A stretch of DNA of 43,887 nt from Bacteroidota bacterium (GTDB lineage Bacteria > Bacteroidota > Bacteroidia > Bacteroidales > VadinHA17), in the NCBI GenBank assembly GCA_022711195.1, contig JAKLFN010000002.1, positions 1 through 43,887 of the forward strand. The letters are read 5' to 3'. The position numbers were made by a program, and so were the translations under genes. The notes below the pieces were generated by a model. It did no database searches. It worked only from the letters and a program-made list of their open reading frames with translations, and was not told the DNA's origin. Below, one piece after another: positions 1-7,599 of this stretch. Position 1 is the stretch's first letter, and every line of letters begins with the position of its first letter.

Positions 1-651
1 TCCCGGTCCTGAGCCTTTTATCCACATCCCGGGATAGTCGATGATATCCGATTCTGTGATGAGAACATTAATTCCGTTGGTAACGAAAAGAGCTGGCAGG
101 CTGGCCAGGTGCTTATCTGTTATTGTGTCGAGCGTGGTGTATTTATAGAGTCTTTCATTATGCGACATAAAACCATCTTCAAGAGGATACCACGATTTTG
201 TCCCACCGGGGAATGTTATGTCGGCAATTTCCTTCCTGACGATTATGTCGTTCTTAAGCGAAGTTTCATACCTGTAGGCAATACCGTCGTTGTATGCCCT
301 GAACTGAATGGTGAGGCCCGACCTGAATGTTATATGAAGGGTATTGCACCGGTCTTCGATTTTTGACCGTTTGGTGGCGACAACCGGGATTATTACATCA
401 TCAATCTTTCCGAAGAGTGTTTTTCTGATTATTTCAGATTCACCGGGCAAGGTTCCGTTGCCGAGCATCATACCTCCTTTTGCCGAGGAAACGACAGGTT
501 TGCCATTGTATGCTGCCGACCATTCGAATCCCGGACCAGGCTTTACTGTAACAACAATTTTCCCGTCGGGAGAGGTCAGAATGTAATCCTTGCCGAAGCC
601 GGCTGTAAAAAACAGGAACATTGCAAGAATTGAAAAAATAATCCTTTTCAT
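1..651 (-). CDS. Glycoside hydrolase family 97 (SusB-like alpha-glucosidase/galactosidase), N-terminal part only
   Basis: This is the first 217 codons of a gene that runs off the left edge. The start is an ATG at 651 followed by a signal peptide (MKRIIF, then a hydrophobic stretch ending in TAGFG). The rest matches the N-terminal beta-supersandwich domain of GH97. It contains the typical segments FRAYNDGIAYRYE, ITFPGGTKSWYPLEDG and ITESDIIDYPGMW. GH97 enzymes are periplasmic or surface exo-acting alpha-glucosidases or alpha-galactosidases common in Bacteroidota. The catalytic TIM barrel lies outside the window, so inverting or retaining type and substrate cannot be decided. The reading frame is open throughout. 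It lies 79 bp downstream of the bifunctional-nuclease gene on the same strand. Confidence 0.85.
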   Translation of the reverse strand, partial: MKRIIFSILAMFLFFTAGFGKDYILTSPDGKIVVTVKPGPGFEWSAAYNGKPVVSSAKGGMMLGNGTLPGESEIIRKTLFGKIDDVIIPVVATKRSKIEDRCNTLHITFRSGLTIQFRAYNDGIAYRYETSLKNDIIVRKEIADITFPGGTKSWYPLEDGFMSHNERLYKYTTLDTITDKHLASLPALFVTNGINVLITESDIIDYPGMWIKGSGPG

Positions 652-730
652 AAATATTTTTCTGGTTTTGATTTTACACATTTGAAAGCAATATGCATCA
701 GCTTTTGCTGTGCAGCCGTGGCGAAAAGAG

Positions 731-1324
731 TTAACCGTGTTTCTTTTTTCTTTTATCAATTTCGTCTCTTATTGATGCTGCCTTTTCGTAATCTTCTGTC
801 TTTACCGCATCATCTATCATTTTAAACAGTTCATCATCGGAATAAGTATCATATTTGCCTTCCTTTCCTTCCCTGATCTCTGTCTCGCCTGCTCCGTTCA
901 GCTCTTCATCGGCAGGGCTGTTCGTGAGCTGGGCTTTCTCGAGTATCTCCTCAGCAATGTAGATAGGACATGAGAAACGCAGTGCCAGAGCCACTGCATC
1001 CGATGTCCTGCTGTCGATGGAGAATTCATTTTTACCATCATTGCACACAAGCTTTGAATAAAAGACACCTTCTTCCAGCTTGTGTATCATTACCTCGGTA
1101 ACAGAGATCTTAAACTGGTCGGCAAGTTTCTTGAACAGGTCATGTGTCAGGGGTCGTGGAGGCTCAAGGTTTTCAAGCTTAATTACTATTGCCTGGGCTT
1201 CAAATCCACCTATTATTATCGGTATTCTCCTGGTGCCATTCTCCTCTATCAGCAGCAGGGCATAGGCACCTGATTGTGTCTGGCTGTAGGACATTCCCAT
1301 AACTTTCAGCTTAACTCTTTTCAT
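731..1324 (-). CDS. Bifunctional nuclease (BFN/DUF151) family protein with C-terminal UVR motif
   Basis: The protein has 197 residues. Residues 1-135 form a BFN (DUF151) domain, with the family signature SRTSDAVALALR at 105-116 and the core RRIPIIIGGFEAQAI near 32-46. Residues 162-195 resemble a UVR (UvrB/UvrC) helical hairpin, with the pattern DDELFKMIDDAV...EDYEKAASIRDEI. A BFN domain plus UVR tail is the usual arrangement in Bacteroidota. Plant and mycobacterial BFN proteins have been reported to have DNase/RNase activity, but the role of the bacteroidetal form is not established. The ATG at 1324 is preceded on its strand by a -7 element (1370-1377). The gene diverges from rplU. Confidence 0.88.
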   Translation of the reverse strand: MKRVKLKVMGMSYSQTQSGAYALLLIEENGTRRIPIIIGGFEAQAIVIKLENLEPPRPLTHDLFKKLADQFKISVTEVMIHKLEEGVFYSKLVCNDGKNEFSIDSRTSDAVALALRFSCPIYIAEEILEKAQLTNSPADEELNGAGETEIREGKEGKYDTYSDDELFKMIDDAVKTEDYEKAASIRDEIDKRKKKHG

Positions 1325-1369
1325 GTCAGTCAGTTATGATCATAATTACAACTTAGGTGCTCTTCTGAA

Positions 1370-1377
1370 CAAATATA
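1370..1377 (-). promoter_or_regulatory. -7 promoter element of the BFN gene
   Basis: Read on the minus strand this is TATATTTG, a full match to the Bacteroidota -7 consensus TAnnTTTG, about 46 bp upstream of the ATG at 1324. No clear TTTG is seen at -33. Confidence 0.5.
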
Positions 1378-1429
1378 ACTATTATAGAGCTTTTATTTGA
1401 GGCTGTTTCAAAATATTTATCATAACCGG

Positions 1430-1459
1430 TTTGTTAATAATCTATTTTATTTATCTTTG
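1430..1459 (+). promoter_or_regulatory. Promoter of the rplU-rpmA operon
   Basis: TTTG at 1430-1433, an 18-bp spacer and TATCTTTG at 1452-1459 match the Bacteroidota -33/-7 consensus (TTTG, TAnnTTTG). The predicted transcription start is near 1465, which leaves a leader of about 85 nt before rplU. Confidence 0.7.
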
Positions 1460-1501
1460 CAGTCCGATTTAAGAGAAATCCGCAGGGGCAATTTAAAGTT
1501 A

Positions 1502-1531
1502 TCCGGCAAGTATCCTGATACGCCTCACGGA
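1502..1531 (+). promoter_or_regulatory. Hairpin in the rplU leader, possible autoregulatory element
   Basis: TCCG-GC (1502-1507) can pair with GC-CGGA (1522-1523 and 1528-1531), closing an inner stem GTAT/ATAC (1510-1513 and 1518-1521). The structure ends 20 nt before the rplU start. Ribosomal protein operons are often controlled by such leaders, but this one cannot be matched to a known L21 leader by eye. Confidence 0.3.
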
Positions 1532-1551
1532 GTAACATAATAAAGTTAAAA

Positions 1552-2043
1552 ATGTACGCAATAGTCGAGATTGCTGGTCAGCAATTTAAAGTTGAAGAGG
1601 GTAAAAAGATTTTTGTACATCGTCTTGATGTTGAAGATGGCAAACAGATTGATTTTGACCATGTCCTGCTGATTGATGAAGACGGGAAAGTTACAGTTGG
1701 CGAACCAACAGTAAAGGATGCTACTGTACAGGCAAAAGTCATTGATAAAGTAAGGGGCGAAAAAGTTATCGTTTTCAAGAAGAAAAGAAAAAAGGGATAC
1801 CGTGTAAAAAACGGACATCGTCAGAACTTTACGCAGGTTGAGATAATCAGTATCAACGGAAAAACATCACCAAAGAAGCATGCAGCAAAGAAAGAGGCGC
1901 CTGCCGCAGCTGAAGAACCTGTAAAGGAAAAGAAAGCTGAAGCAAAGAAGCCGGCTGCTAAAAAAACCGAAGCGGCTGAAAAGAAACCGGCTGCAAAAAA
2001 GACAGCTGAGAAGAAACCGGCTGCAAAAAAATCAGGTAAATAA
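1552..2043 (+). CDS. rplU: Large ribosomal subunit protein L21 (bL21) with long Lys/Ala-rich tail
   Basis: The protein has 163 residues. Residues 1-102 are canonical bL21: MYAIVEIAGQQFKVEEG at the start, then GEKVIVFKKKRKKGYRVK and GHRQNFTQVEI, which bind 23S rRNA. Normal bL21 ends near residue 103. Here about 60 residues follow, made of Lys, Ala, Pro and Glu with repeats of KKPAAKKT, resembling histone H1-like tails. The tail is encoded by imperfect DNA repeats. The gene leads the rplU-rpmA operon (30-bp gap) and has a strong promoter at 1430-1459. The core identification is certain; the role of the tail is unknown, though added rRNA contact is plausible. Confidence 0.97.
   Translation: MYAIVEIAGQQFKVEEGKKIFVHRLDVEDGKQIDFDHVLLIDEDGKVTVGEPTVKDATVQAKVIDKVRGEKVIVFKKKRKKGYRVKNGHRQNFTQVEIISINGKTSPKKHAAKKEAPAAAEEPVKEKKAEAKKPAAKKTEAAEKKPAAKKTAEKKPAAKKSGK
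1945..2030 (+). repeat. Imperfect repeat encoding the L21 tail
   Basis: Three copies of a unit close to AAGAAACCGGCTGCAAAAAA begin at 1945, 1981 and 2011, so the steps are 36 and 30 nt. They encode KKPAAKK. The repeat is in frame and lies only in the C-terminal extension of L21. Confidence 0.75.
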
Positions 2044-2073
2044 TAATATCAGGAACACTTAATATTTTTTATT

Positions 2074-2334
2074 ATGGCACACAAGAAAGGGGCAGGCAGT
2101 TCAAGAAACGGCCGCGATTCACAAAGCAAGCGGCTGGGTGTAAAGCTCTATGGCGGCCAGATCGCCAAAGCCGGAAATATTATCGTCCGCCAGCGTGGCA
2201 CAAAACATAATCCAGGCCTCAATGTAGGGCTCGGAAAAGACCATACACTGTATGCACTCGCCGACGGTGAAATAGAATTCAAAAAGAAAAAAGATAACAG
2301 GTCATACGTATCGGTGAAACCGGTAAGTGAGTAA
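2074..2334 (+). CDS. rpmA: Large ribosomal subunit protein L27 (bL27)
   Basis: The protein has 86 residues, the normal length. It opens with [20 protein letters not shown] and contains [20 protein letters not shown], both diagnostic. L27 reaches the peptidyl transferase centre of the large subunit. The N-terminus starts directly with the mature AHKKG form, without the cleavable extension seen in Firmicutes. It lies 30 bp after rplU in the usual order and is followed by a strong intrinsic terminator. Confidence 0.98.
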   Translation: MAHKKGAGSSRNGRDSQSKRLGVKLYGGQIAKAGNIIVRQRGTKHNPGLNVGLGKDHTLYALADGEIEFKKKKDNRSYVSVKPVSE

Positions 2335-2354
2335 TTCCCGGCCTTAATGAATTT

Positions 2355-2404
2355 AACTCCCGTAATTCTTTTACCTTACAGAAAAGAATTTTCGGGAGTT
2401 TTTT
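2355..2404 (+). terminator. Intrinsic terminator of rplU-rpmA
   Basis: AACTCCCG (2355-2362) pairs perfectly with CGGGAGTT (2393-2400), followed by T-rich sequence. The arm interior also pairs AATTCTTTT with AAAAGAATT, so the stem is long. It ends the ribosomal operon 20 bp after the rpmA stop. Confidence 0.85.
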
Positions 2405-2416
2405 AATACTTTTACT

Positions 2417-2445
2417 GCAGGCTTACCAGGAGCCTGCTTTTTTTT
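2417..2445 (+). terminator. Second terminator-like hairpin, just upstream of serS
   Basis: GCAGGCT (2417-2423) and AGCCTGC (2431-2437) form a perfect 7-bp stem with a 7-nt loop, followed by eight T residues. It ends only 18 bp before the serS start codon, so it may be a back-up terminator or an attenuator in the serS leader. Confidence 0.65.
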
Positions 2446-2463
2446 ATTAATAATACCTTTATT

Positions 2464-3738
2464 ATGCTTACCATAAGTCTTATCCGTGAGAAAAAAGAAT
2501 TTATCGCCGAACGTCTCAAAATAAAAAACTTCGACGCAAAGGATCTCCTTGAAAAGATAATAGCGCTCGACGCAGAACGCCGTGATATCCAGACCCGTAC
2601 CGACCTTATGCAGGGCGAGGCGAACAAGATCGCCAAAGAAGTGGGAGCGCTGATGATGGAAGGAAAAAAGAGCGAGGCTGAAGCTGCCAAGGAAAAAACA
2701 TATAAGCTTAAAGAAGAAATAAAAGCTCTTTCCGAGAAACTGATCCCCCTCGATGAACAGCTTAAAAATGAGATTGTCAAACTGCCTAACCTGCCTCATG
2801 ATTCGGTAGCACCAGGACATGGCGCCGACGACAATGTAAAAGTCAGGGAGGGAGGTACAATGCCATCTCTTCCCGAAAATGCAGTTCCACACTGGGATCT
2901 TATTAAAAAATTCGACATAATTGATTTTGACCTGGGTATTAAGCTCACAGGGGCAGGTTTTCCGGTTTACAAAGGTAAAGGCGCCCGGCTTGAAAGAGCC
3001 CTTATCAATTTCTTCCTCGATGAAGCCGGAAAAGCAGGCTACCGTGAAGTAATGCCTCCCATTATGGTCAATGAAGATTCAGGTTTTGGCACCGGACAGC
3101 TTCCCGATAAGGAGGGACAGATGTACCATGCATCCATCGACAACTTCTACCTGATACCCACGGCAGAGGTTCCAATAACAAATATATACAGGGATGTTAT
3201 TCTCAACGCCTCGGAGCTTCCCATTAAAAATGCAGGTTATACACCCTGTTTCAGGAGGGAAGCCGGTTCGTGGGGCGCACATGTCAGGGGCCTCAACAGG
3301 CTCCATCAGTTCGATAAGGTTGAGATCGTCCAGATAGCACATCCCGATCATTCCTACACAGCGCTTGAAGAGATGGTGAAGCACGTCGAAAGCCTTATCT
3401 CCAAACTTAACCTGCCTTACAGGATACTGAGGCTGTGTGGCGGCGATATGTCATTTACTTCGGCACTAACCTATGATTTTGAGGTGTGGTCGGCAGCACA
3501 GAAAAGATGGCTCGAGGTAAGCTCTACCTCCAACTTCGAATCGTTCCAGTCGAACAGGCTTAAATGCAGGTTCAGGGAGAAAAACGAAAAACAGACAAGG
3601 CTTGTACATACACTTAACGGAAGTGCCCTGGCTCTTCCAAGGATCGTAGCCGCAATACTTGAAAATAACCAGACGGAAAAAGGTATTATGGTACCTGAAA
3701 TCCTTGTGCCTTATACTGGATTTAGTATTATTGACTAA
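2464..3738 (+). CDS. serS: Seryl-tRNA synthetase
   Basis: The protein has 424 residues, the normal length for bacterial SerRS. Residues 1-110 form the N-terminal coiled-coil arm that grips the long variable arm of tRNA-Ser. The class II catalytic domain follows. Motif 2 is FRREAGSWGAHVRGLNRLHQF and motif 3 is NGSALALPR starting at residue 385. The enzyme charges tRNA-Ser with serine, and with selenocysteine precursor where present. The start ATG at 2464 fits the family N-terminus (MLTISLIRE). No obvious promoter lies between the terminator at 2417-2445 and the start, which suggests attenuated read-through from upstream or an unrecognised promoter. Confidence 0.97.
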   Translation: MLTISLIREKKEFIAERLKIKNFDAKDLLEKIIALDAERRDIQTRTDLMQGEANKIAKEVGALMMEGKKSEAEAAKEKTYKLKEEIKALSEKLIPLDEQLKNEIVKLPNLPHDSVAPGHGADDNVKVREGGTMPSLPENAVPHWDLIKKFDIIDFDLGIKLTGAGFPVYKGKGARLERALINFFLDEAGKAGYREVMPPIMVNEDSGFGTGQLPDKEGQMYHASIDNFYLIPTAEVPITNIYRDVILNASELPIKNAGYTPCFRREAGSWGAHVRGLNRLHQFDKVEIVQIAHPDHSYTALEEMVKHVESLISKLNLPYRILRLCGGDMSFTSALTYDFEVWSAAQKRWLEVSSTSNFESFQSNRLKCRFREKNEKQTRLVHTLNGSALALPRIVAAILENNQTEKGIMVPEILVPYTGFSIID

Positions 3739-3747
3739 AACATTTCT

Positions 3748-3826
3748 GAAGAAAGAACTCAGAACAATCGAACTCAGAATGCAGAACCTCTTACTTCTCA
3801 GTTCAAATGTTCTGTGTTTTTACTTC
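3748..3826. repeat. Dispersed imperfect inverted repeat, copy A
   Basis: The left arm begins GAAGAAAGAACTCAGAAC and the right arm ends in the approximate reverse complement (GTTCTGTGTTTTTACTTC). Inside, GAAC recurs every 7-8 bp. The same architecture appears at 31901-32040 and 37242-37322. This copy fills the serS-EamA gap and ends 8 bp before the EamA start. Confidence 0.65.
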
Positions 3827-3834
3827 ATTAGAAT

Positions 3835-4770
3835 ATGAATGCTTCAGGAAAATCCTATTTATATGCTCTGCTAGCCATTCTTCTCTGGGCTACCGTTCCT
3901 ACTGCGTTTAAGATCGGTCTGCAGGAACTTGGCATACTACCCATTCTGACAATCGCTTCAGGTACATCTGCTTCAGTATTGCTGGTTATTATAATTGCTC
4001 AACAGAAAACCAGCCTTCTTTTCAGAAACTCAGGTAAAGAATTGCTGGGTTCTGCCCTTCTGGGCTTCATAAATCCATTTATTTATTATATTATTCTCCT
4101 TAACGCCTACAAGCTCCTTCCTGCACAGATTGCACAGCCGCTAAATATGATCTGGCCTATTATCCTGGTTTTTCTTTCTGTTCCCTTACTACGGCAGAAA
4201 ATAAAAACCAGGAGCTATATCGCCCTGTTCATCAGCTTTGCAGGTGTCTATGTGATTGCTTCTCAGGGCAATTTCTTTAAAGCCGGACATTCAGATATCA
4301 GGGGCGTTTTACTGGCAACGGGCAGTTCTGTCTTCTGGGCTCTCTATTTTATTCTTAATGTCAGAGACAAAAGGGATGAAGTAATAAAGCTATTCCTGAA
4401 CTTCCTTTTTGGCTATATGTACCTGATGGTCACTTTGCTTATCACAAAAGAGTGGCAGGTATCCGGTACAGTAGCAAAAGGACTTCTTGCTGCAGTTTAC
4501 ATTGGACTATTTGAGATGGGGATAACATTTCTTTTCTGGCTCAAGGCGCTTCAGATGGCTGAAACAACCGACAAAGTGAGCAATCTTGTATATATTGCTC
4601 CCTTCCTGTCACTGATACTGGTCCATTTTATCCTTGGTGAACCAATATATTTTACGACACCGGCAGGACTGGTACTTATCATTTCGGGGATACTGCTCCA
4701 GAACAGCAGGAAGGCAGTATTTCACAGACTCATTCATTTTGAAAAGAAAAACAATGGCGGAAAAAGCTAA
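3835..4770 (+). CDS. EamA/DMT-family membrane transporter
   Basis: The protein has 311 residues with about ten hydrophobic segments in two EamA repeats, roughly residues 8-135 and 155-295. Typical features are the opening YALLAILLWATVPTAFKIG and the start of the second half, GVLLATGSSVFWALYFIL. Drug/metabolite transporters of this type export small metabolites, amino acids or sugars across the inner membrane; the substrate here cannot be predicted. It overlaps the start of ruvC by 17 bp, so the two are probably translated from one mRNA. The ATG at 3835 is the only start that gives a full first helix. Confidence 0.88.
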   Translation: MNASGKSYLYALLAILLWATVPTAFKIGLQELGILPILTIASGTSASVLLVIIIAQQKTSLLFRNSGKELLGSALLGFINPFIYYIILLNAYKLLPAQIAQPLNMIWPIILVFLSVPLLRQKIKTRSYIALFISFAGVYVIASQGNFFKAGHSDIRGVLLATGSSVFWALYFILNVRDKRDEVIKLFLNFLFGYMYLMVTLLITKEWQVSGTVAKGLLAAVYIGLFEMGITFLFWLKALQMAETTDKVSNLVYIAPFLSLILVHFILGEPIYFTTPAGLVLIISGILLQNSRKAVFHRLIHFEKKNNGGKS

Positions 4771-5329
4771 AGTCGTTCAGAAAGACAGGATAATCCTTGG
4801 AATAGATCCGGGCACAACCATAACCGGTTATGGCGTTATCAGATGCACAGGCTCTAAGCCTGAATTGCTTGCCATCGGGTCTATCGACCTGTTGAAGGCC
4901 GGTGATCATTACCTCAAGCTGAAGAATATCTTCGAGAAGACGCTCACCATCATTGAAAAATACCATCCCGATGAGCTTGCCATAGAAGCACCCTTTTACG
5001 GCAAAAACGTTCAGTCGATGCTTAAGCTGGGACGAGCACAAGGGGCAGCCATTGCAGCCGCACTTACCCATTCTATACCGATCTTTGAATATGCACCCAG
5101 GAAGATAAAAATGTCGATCACCGGCCAGGGAGCAGCATCGAAGGAACAGGTTGCATCCATGCTTATGAATCTGCTTAAATTTAAAAATACAGATCTGAAG
5201 CTTGATGCCACTGACGGACTTGCTGCTGCAATGTGTCATTTCTACCAGTCGCAAAATAAAATCTCTGCCGGAAAATCTTATTCCGGCTGGAAGGAATTCA
5301 TGAAGAAGAATCCGGGCAGGGTCAAGTAG
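4754..5329 (+). CDS. ruvC: Holliday junction resolvase RuvC
   Basis: With the ATG at 4754 the protein has 191 residues. A longer reading frame from 4634 exists but lies wholly inside the transporter gene. The four acidic catalytic residues are visible: Asp18 in GIDPGTT, Glu78 in AIEAPF, and Asp151 and Asp154 in LDATDG. RuvC cuts four-way junctions symmetrically, together with RuvAB, at the end of homologous recombination. The start overlaps the EamA gene by 17 bp. The gene converges with comF across a 14-bp gap. Confidence 0.95.
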   Translation: MAEKAKVVQKDRIILGIDPGTTITGYGVIRCTGSKPELLAIGSIDLLKAGDHYLKLKNIFEKTLTIIEKYHPDELAIEAPFYGKNVQSMLKLGRAQGAAIAAALTHSIPIFEYAPRKIKMSITGQGAASKEQVASMLMNLLKFKNTDLKLDATDGLAAAMCHFYQSQNKISAGKSYSGWKEFMKKNPGRVK

Positions 5330-5343
5330 TTATTTTTTTCCAT

Positions 5344-6045
5344 TCAGAGCACTGCCGCCGCCAGGGCTGCAACGCTTACTTTCACACCTTCAGCCTTAAG
5401 AAGCTCGACAGCACACGACTCCATCGTTGAACCTGTAGTGATAACATCATCGAGCAGCAGGATATGCCTGCCGGCGATTTTCTCAGGGCAGGTGACACTG
5501 AAAATACCCTCGACATTCTCCCACCTTTCATATCTCGACCTCCGTGTCTGTGTTTCAGAAAGAGATGGACGTACAAGTATACCATTGTCAATCCTCAGAC
5601 CGGTTGCTTCAGAGAATCCGCTGGCAATGATCTCGCTCTGGTTGAAACCTCGCACTCTCTCCTTTAAAGGATGCAGAGGAACAGGTATTATCAGATCAAT
5701 ATCCCTGATAAACTCTGATCCTGCAAGGGTATTGCCATATATCATACCCAGCTCATAACCCAGCTCTTTAATTCCCTTGTATTTAAGCTTATGGATCAGC
5801 TTCCTTATCCTGCTGTCTTTATTATAAAAGGAAAATGCGGCAGCCCTTTCTATCCTGCACCTCCCCCAGAACAATCTTGCCACAGGATTATCTTCTTTAC
5901 TGTGGTAGTTTGTACGTGGAATAAGCACCAGGCATTCTGTACAGATAAGATTCTCATTCCTGAGCAGGTGATTTCCACATGCATGGCAAAGCCTTGGAAA
6001 GAGAAGACTGATCACATCGTCCCACAAATCATACAGATAACTCAT
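5344..6045 (-). CDS. comF: ComF-family phosphoribosyltransferase-like protein
   Basis: The protein has 233 residues. The N-terminus holds a four-cysteine zinc-ribbon-like motif (CHAC and CTEC, roughly residues 20-40). The C-terminal half is a type I phosphoribosyltransferase fold with the PRPP-binding loop LLLDDVITTGST. ComF proteins are needed for DNA uptake in naturally competent bacteria and interact with PriA-type helicases in some; in other species they are simply conserved. The gene lies 48 bp downstream of the HIT gene on the same strand, so greA, HIT and comF may form one operon. Confidence 0.88.
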   Translation of the reverse strand: MSYLYDLWDDVISLLFPRLCHACGNHLLRNENLICTECLVLIPRTNYHSKEDNPVARLFWGRCRIERAAAFSFYNKDSRIRKLIHKLKYKGIKELGYELGMIYGNTLAGSEFIRDIDLIIPVPLHPLKERVRGFNQSEIIASGFSEATGLRIDNGILVRPSLSETQTRRSRYERWENVEGIFSVTCPEKIAGRHILLLDDVITTGSTMESCAVELLKAEGVKVSVAALAAAVL

Positions 6046-6093
6046 GCAGCGAGCTGAATTATCCTGTAAAATTAATGGTTTCCCGGGGAAAAA

Positions 6094-6492
6094 TCAAAGA
6101 GTTACCTTCGACCTGATTTTCTCAGCTGTTTCCCTGAACTGATCAGGGGTAAATTTCATTTTGGGGTTTCTGAAATTCACATCCTCCATCGAATCCATCG
6201 GTACAAGGTGGATATGTGCATGAGGCACCTCGAGGCCGAGGATAGCCACGCCGATTCTCGAGCAGGGGATCGCTTCCTTAATTGCTGAGGCGACTTTTTT
6301 TGAAAAAAGAATCATTCCGGCCAGTTTTTCATCGTCGAGATCGAAGATATAGTCGGTTTCATGTTTGGGAACAACAAGTGTGTGTCCTTCCCTCAGGGGA
6401 TTAATATCGAGAAATGCAAAATAATTATCATCCTCAGCCACTTTCCAGCATGGGATCTCGCCATTAATGATTTTTGTGAAAATTGAGGCCAT
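6094..6492 (-). CDS. HIT-family (histidine triad) nucleotide hydrolase
   Basis: With the ATG at 6492 the protein has 132 residues and begins MASIFTKIINGEIPCW, the normal family start. The longer frame from 6537 would overlap greA and adds an unrelated stretch. The histidine triad is His91-x-His93-x-His95 in PHAHIHLVPM. HIT proteins hydrolyse nucleoside phosphoramidates or dinucleotides such as Ap4A. The gene starts 19 bp after the greA stop, which suggests co-transcription. Confidence 0.92.
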   Translation of the reverse strand: MASIFTKIINGEIPCWKVAEDDNYFAFLDINPLREGHTLVVPKHETDYIFDLDDEKLAGMILFSKKVASAIKEAIPCSRIGVAILGLEVPHAHIHLVPMDSMEDVNFRNPKMKFTPDQFRETAEKIRSKVTL

Positions 6493-6511
6493 CTCTCTTA
6501 TTATCAATAAG

Positions 6512-6985
6512 CTACATGGATATAGATATAATCTCAAAGGGAATAATGCCGGAGGGGACTTTTATTTCCACCACAGCACCTACCTGTTTGCCGATAAGGC
6601 CCTGGGCAATAGGTGAATTAACGGCTATCTTACCCTGTTTCAGGTTAGCTTCACTTTCAGGAACCAGCTGGTATTCCATCTCGGCATTGTTAACCTTATT
6701 GCGTATTCTTACCTTGTTGAGTATCCTGACTGTTTTGGTATCAATTTTGGATTCATCAATGATCCTCGACCTGGCAATAATATCTTCCAGCCGGGCTATT
6801 TTTGCCTCAAGCATGCCTTGTGCTTCCTTGGCTGCGGCATATTCCGCATTCTCAGTCAGGTCGCCCTTATCCCTAGCATCGGCAATCAACCTTGATATAC
6901 CGGGTCTTTCAACAGTCCTGAGCTGTTCAAGTTCGTCCTTCAGCTTCTGAAGACCCTCTTCCGTGTTGTATAATAACTCTGACAT
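6512..6985 (-). CDS. greA: Transcription elongation factor GreA
   Basis: The protein has 157 residues, the normal length. The N-terminal coiled coil (about residues 1-75) carries the acidic tip DARDKGDLTENAEYAAAKE. This tip enters the RNA polymerase secondary channel and stimulates cleavage of backtracked RNA. The C-terminal FKBP-like domain contains VNSPIAQGLIGKQVGAVVEI. It has its own promoter at 7047-7078 with a pair of TTCCGGAA palindromes just inside the transcript. Confidence 0.97.
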   Translation of the reverse strand: MSELLYNTEEGLQKLKDELEQLRTVERPGISRLIADARDKGDLTENAEYAAAKEAQGMLEAKIARLEDIIARSRIIDESKIDTKTVRILNKVRIRNKVNNAEMEYQLVPESEANLKQGKIAVNSPIAQGLIGKQVGAVVEIKVPSGIIPFEIISISM

Positions 6986-7017
6986 TGTCTGCTGTTATAT
7001 TATAAAAAGACGAAGAA

Positions 7018-7034
7018 TTCCGGAACTTCCGGAA
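7018..7034. promoter_or_regulatory. Twin TTCCGGAA palindromes in the greA 5' region
   Basis: TTCCGGAA at 7018-7025 and again at 7027-7034, separated by one base. They lie between the greA -7 element and its start codon, where a repressor could bind. Confidence 0.4.
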
Positions 7035-7046
7035 CTCTTCATAAAA

Positions 7047-7078
7047 CAAATATAGCAAATTTTTACAATAATTCCAAA
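7047..7078 (-). promoter_or_regulatory. greA promoter
   Basis: On the minus strand TATATTTG (7047-7054) is a perfect -7 element, and a TTTG lies 20 bp upstream of it in the T-rich stretch near 7075-7078. Confidence 0.6.
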
Positions 7079-7126
7079 AAAAACCTGACAATAAGATGAT
7101 TACAAGATCACTTTTCCATTGGCGAG

Positions 7127-7516
7127 CTACCTGTACTTCTGACCGGCTCTTTTAGTCCGCATGGAATTGCTTTTCCTCCTGGCTTTTGAATTTGCGTTTG
7201 CATTCTTTATGTTCTGCTTCATACGCTCCTGAACCTCAGGTGTTTGTATCTGGATCGACCGCTTCTGGTTTTCCTTAACAAACTTTGCATAATCCTTGTC
7301 CTGCTGTTTCTCCTTCTTATCAGCATCTTTCTGTGCTTTGGCTGCTGAGCGCGGGCCTTTTACCCGGACTTTTTTCTGTTTCACCGGCTTTTTTGAGGAT
7401 GCTTTCTGCTGTATAAGTGCCGGAGTCATGCCAGAAGCGAGGGCTTCTCCGCTAGTATATGAAAAAATCAATACTATGAAGAGAACAAGGATTTTACCGT
7501 ATGACATAATCTTCAT
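7127..7516 (-). CDS. Small secreted, highly basic protein of unknown function
   Basis: The 129-residue protein begins with a hydrophobic signal segment (YGKILVLFIVLIFSYTSG, about residues 6-23, with ALASG as likely cleavage region). The remainder is rich in Lys, Arg, Gln and Asn, with no hydrophobic core and no cysteines, for example SSKKPVKQKKVRVKGPR. It is probably extended or helical and exported to the periplasm. No family is recognised. The start could also be the ATG at 7507. It diverges from the Rieske-like gene. Confidence 0.6.
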   Translation of the reverse strand: MKIMSYGKILVLFIVLIFSYTSGEALASGMTPALIQQKASSKKPVKQKKVRVKGPRSAAKAQKDADKKEKQQDKDYAKFVKENQKRSIQIQTPEVQERMKQNIKNANANSKARRKSNSMRTKRAGQKYR

Positions 7517-7573
7517 TGCTCCAATTTTAAAATAAAGGTCTCTTACCTGCCGTTACAATTCCGTTGCTAATAC

Positions 7574-7581
7574 TAAATTTG
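7574..7581 (+). promoter_or_regulatory. -7 promoter element of the Rieske-like gene
   Basis: TAAATTTG at 7574-7581 matches TAnnTTTG and lies 18 bp before the ATG at 7600. This implies a very short leader. The expected -33 element is weak. Confidence 0.45.
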
Positions 7582-7599
7582 CATCAATATAAAACCGGA

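Noticed and set aside
109..586. Plus-strand reading frames at 109-366 and 344-586
   Set aside because: They lie opposite the GH97 gene, which has a clear signal peptide and family motifs over the whole region.
4634..4753. Longer RuvC start at 4634
   Set aside because: The extra residues overlap the transporter gene and do not resemble RuvC; the ATG at 4754 leads directly into the conserved N-terminus.
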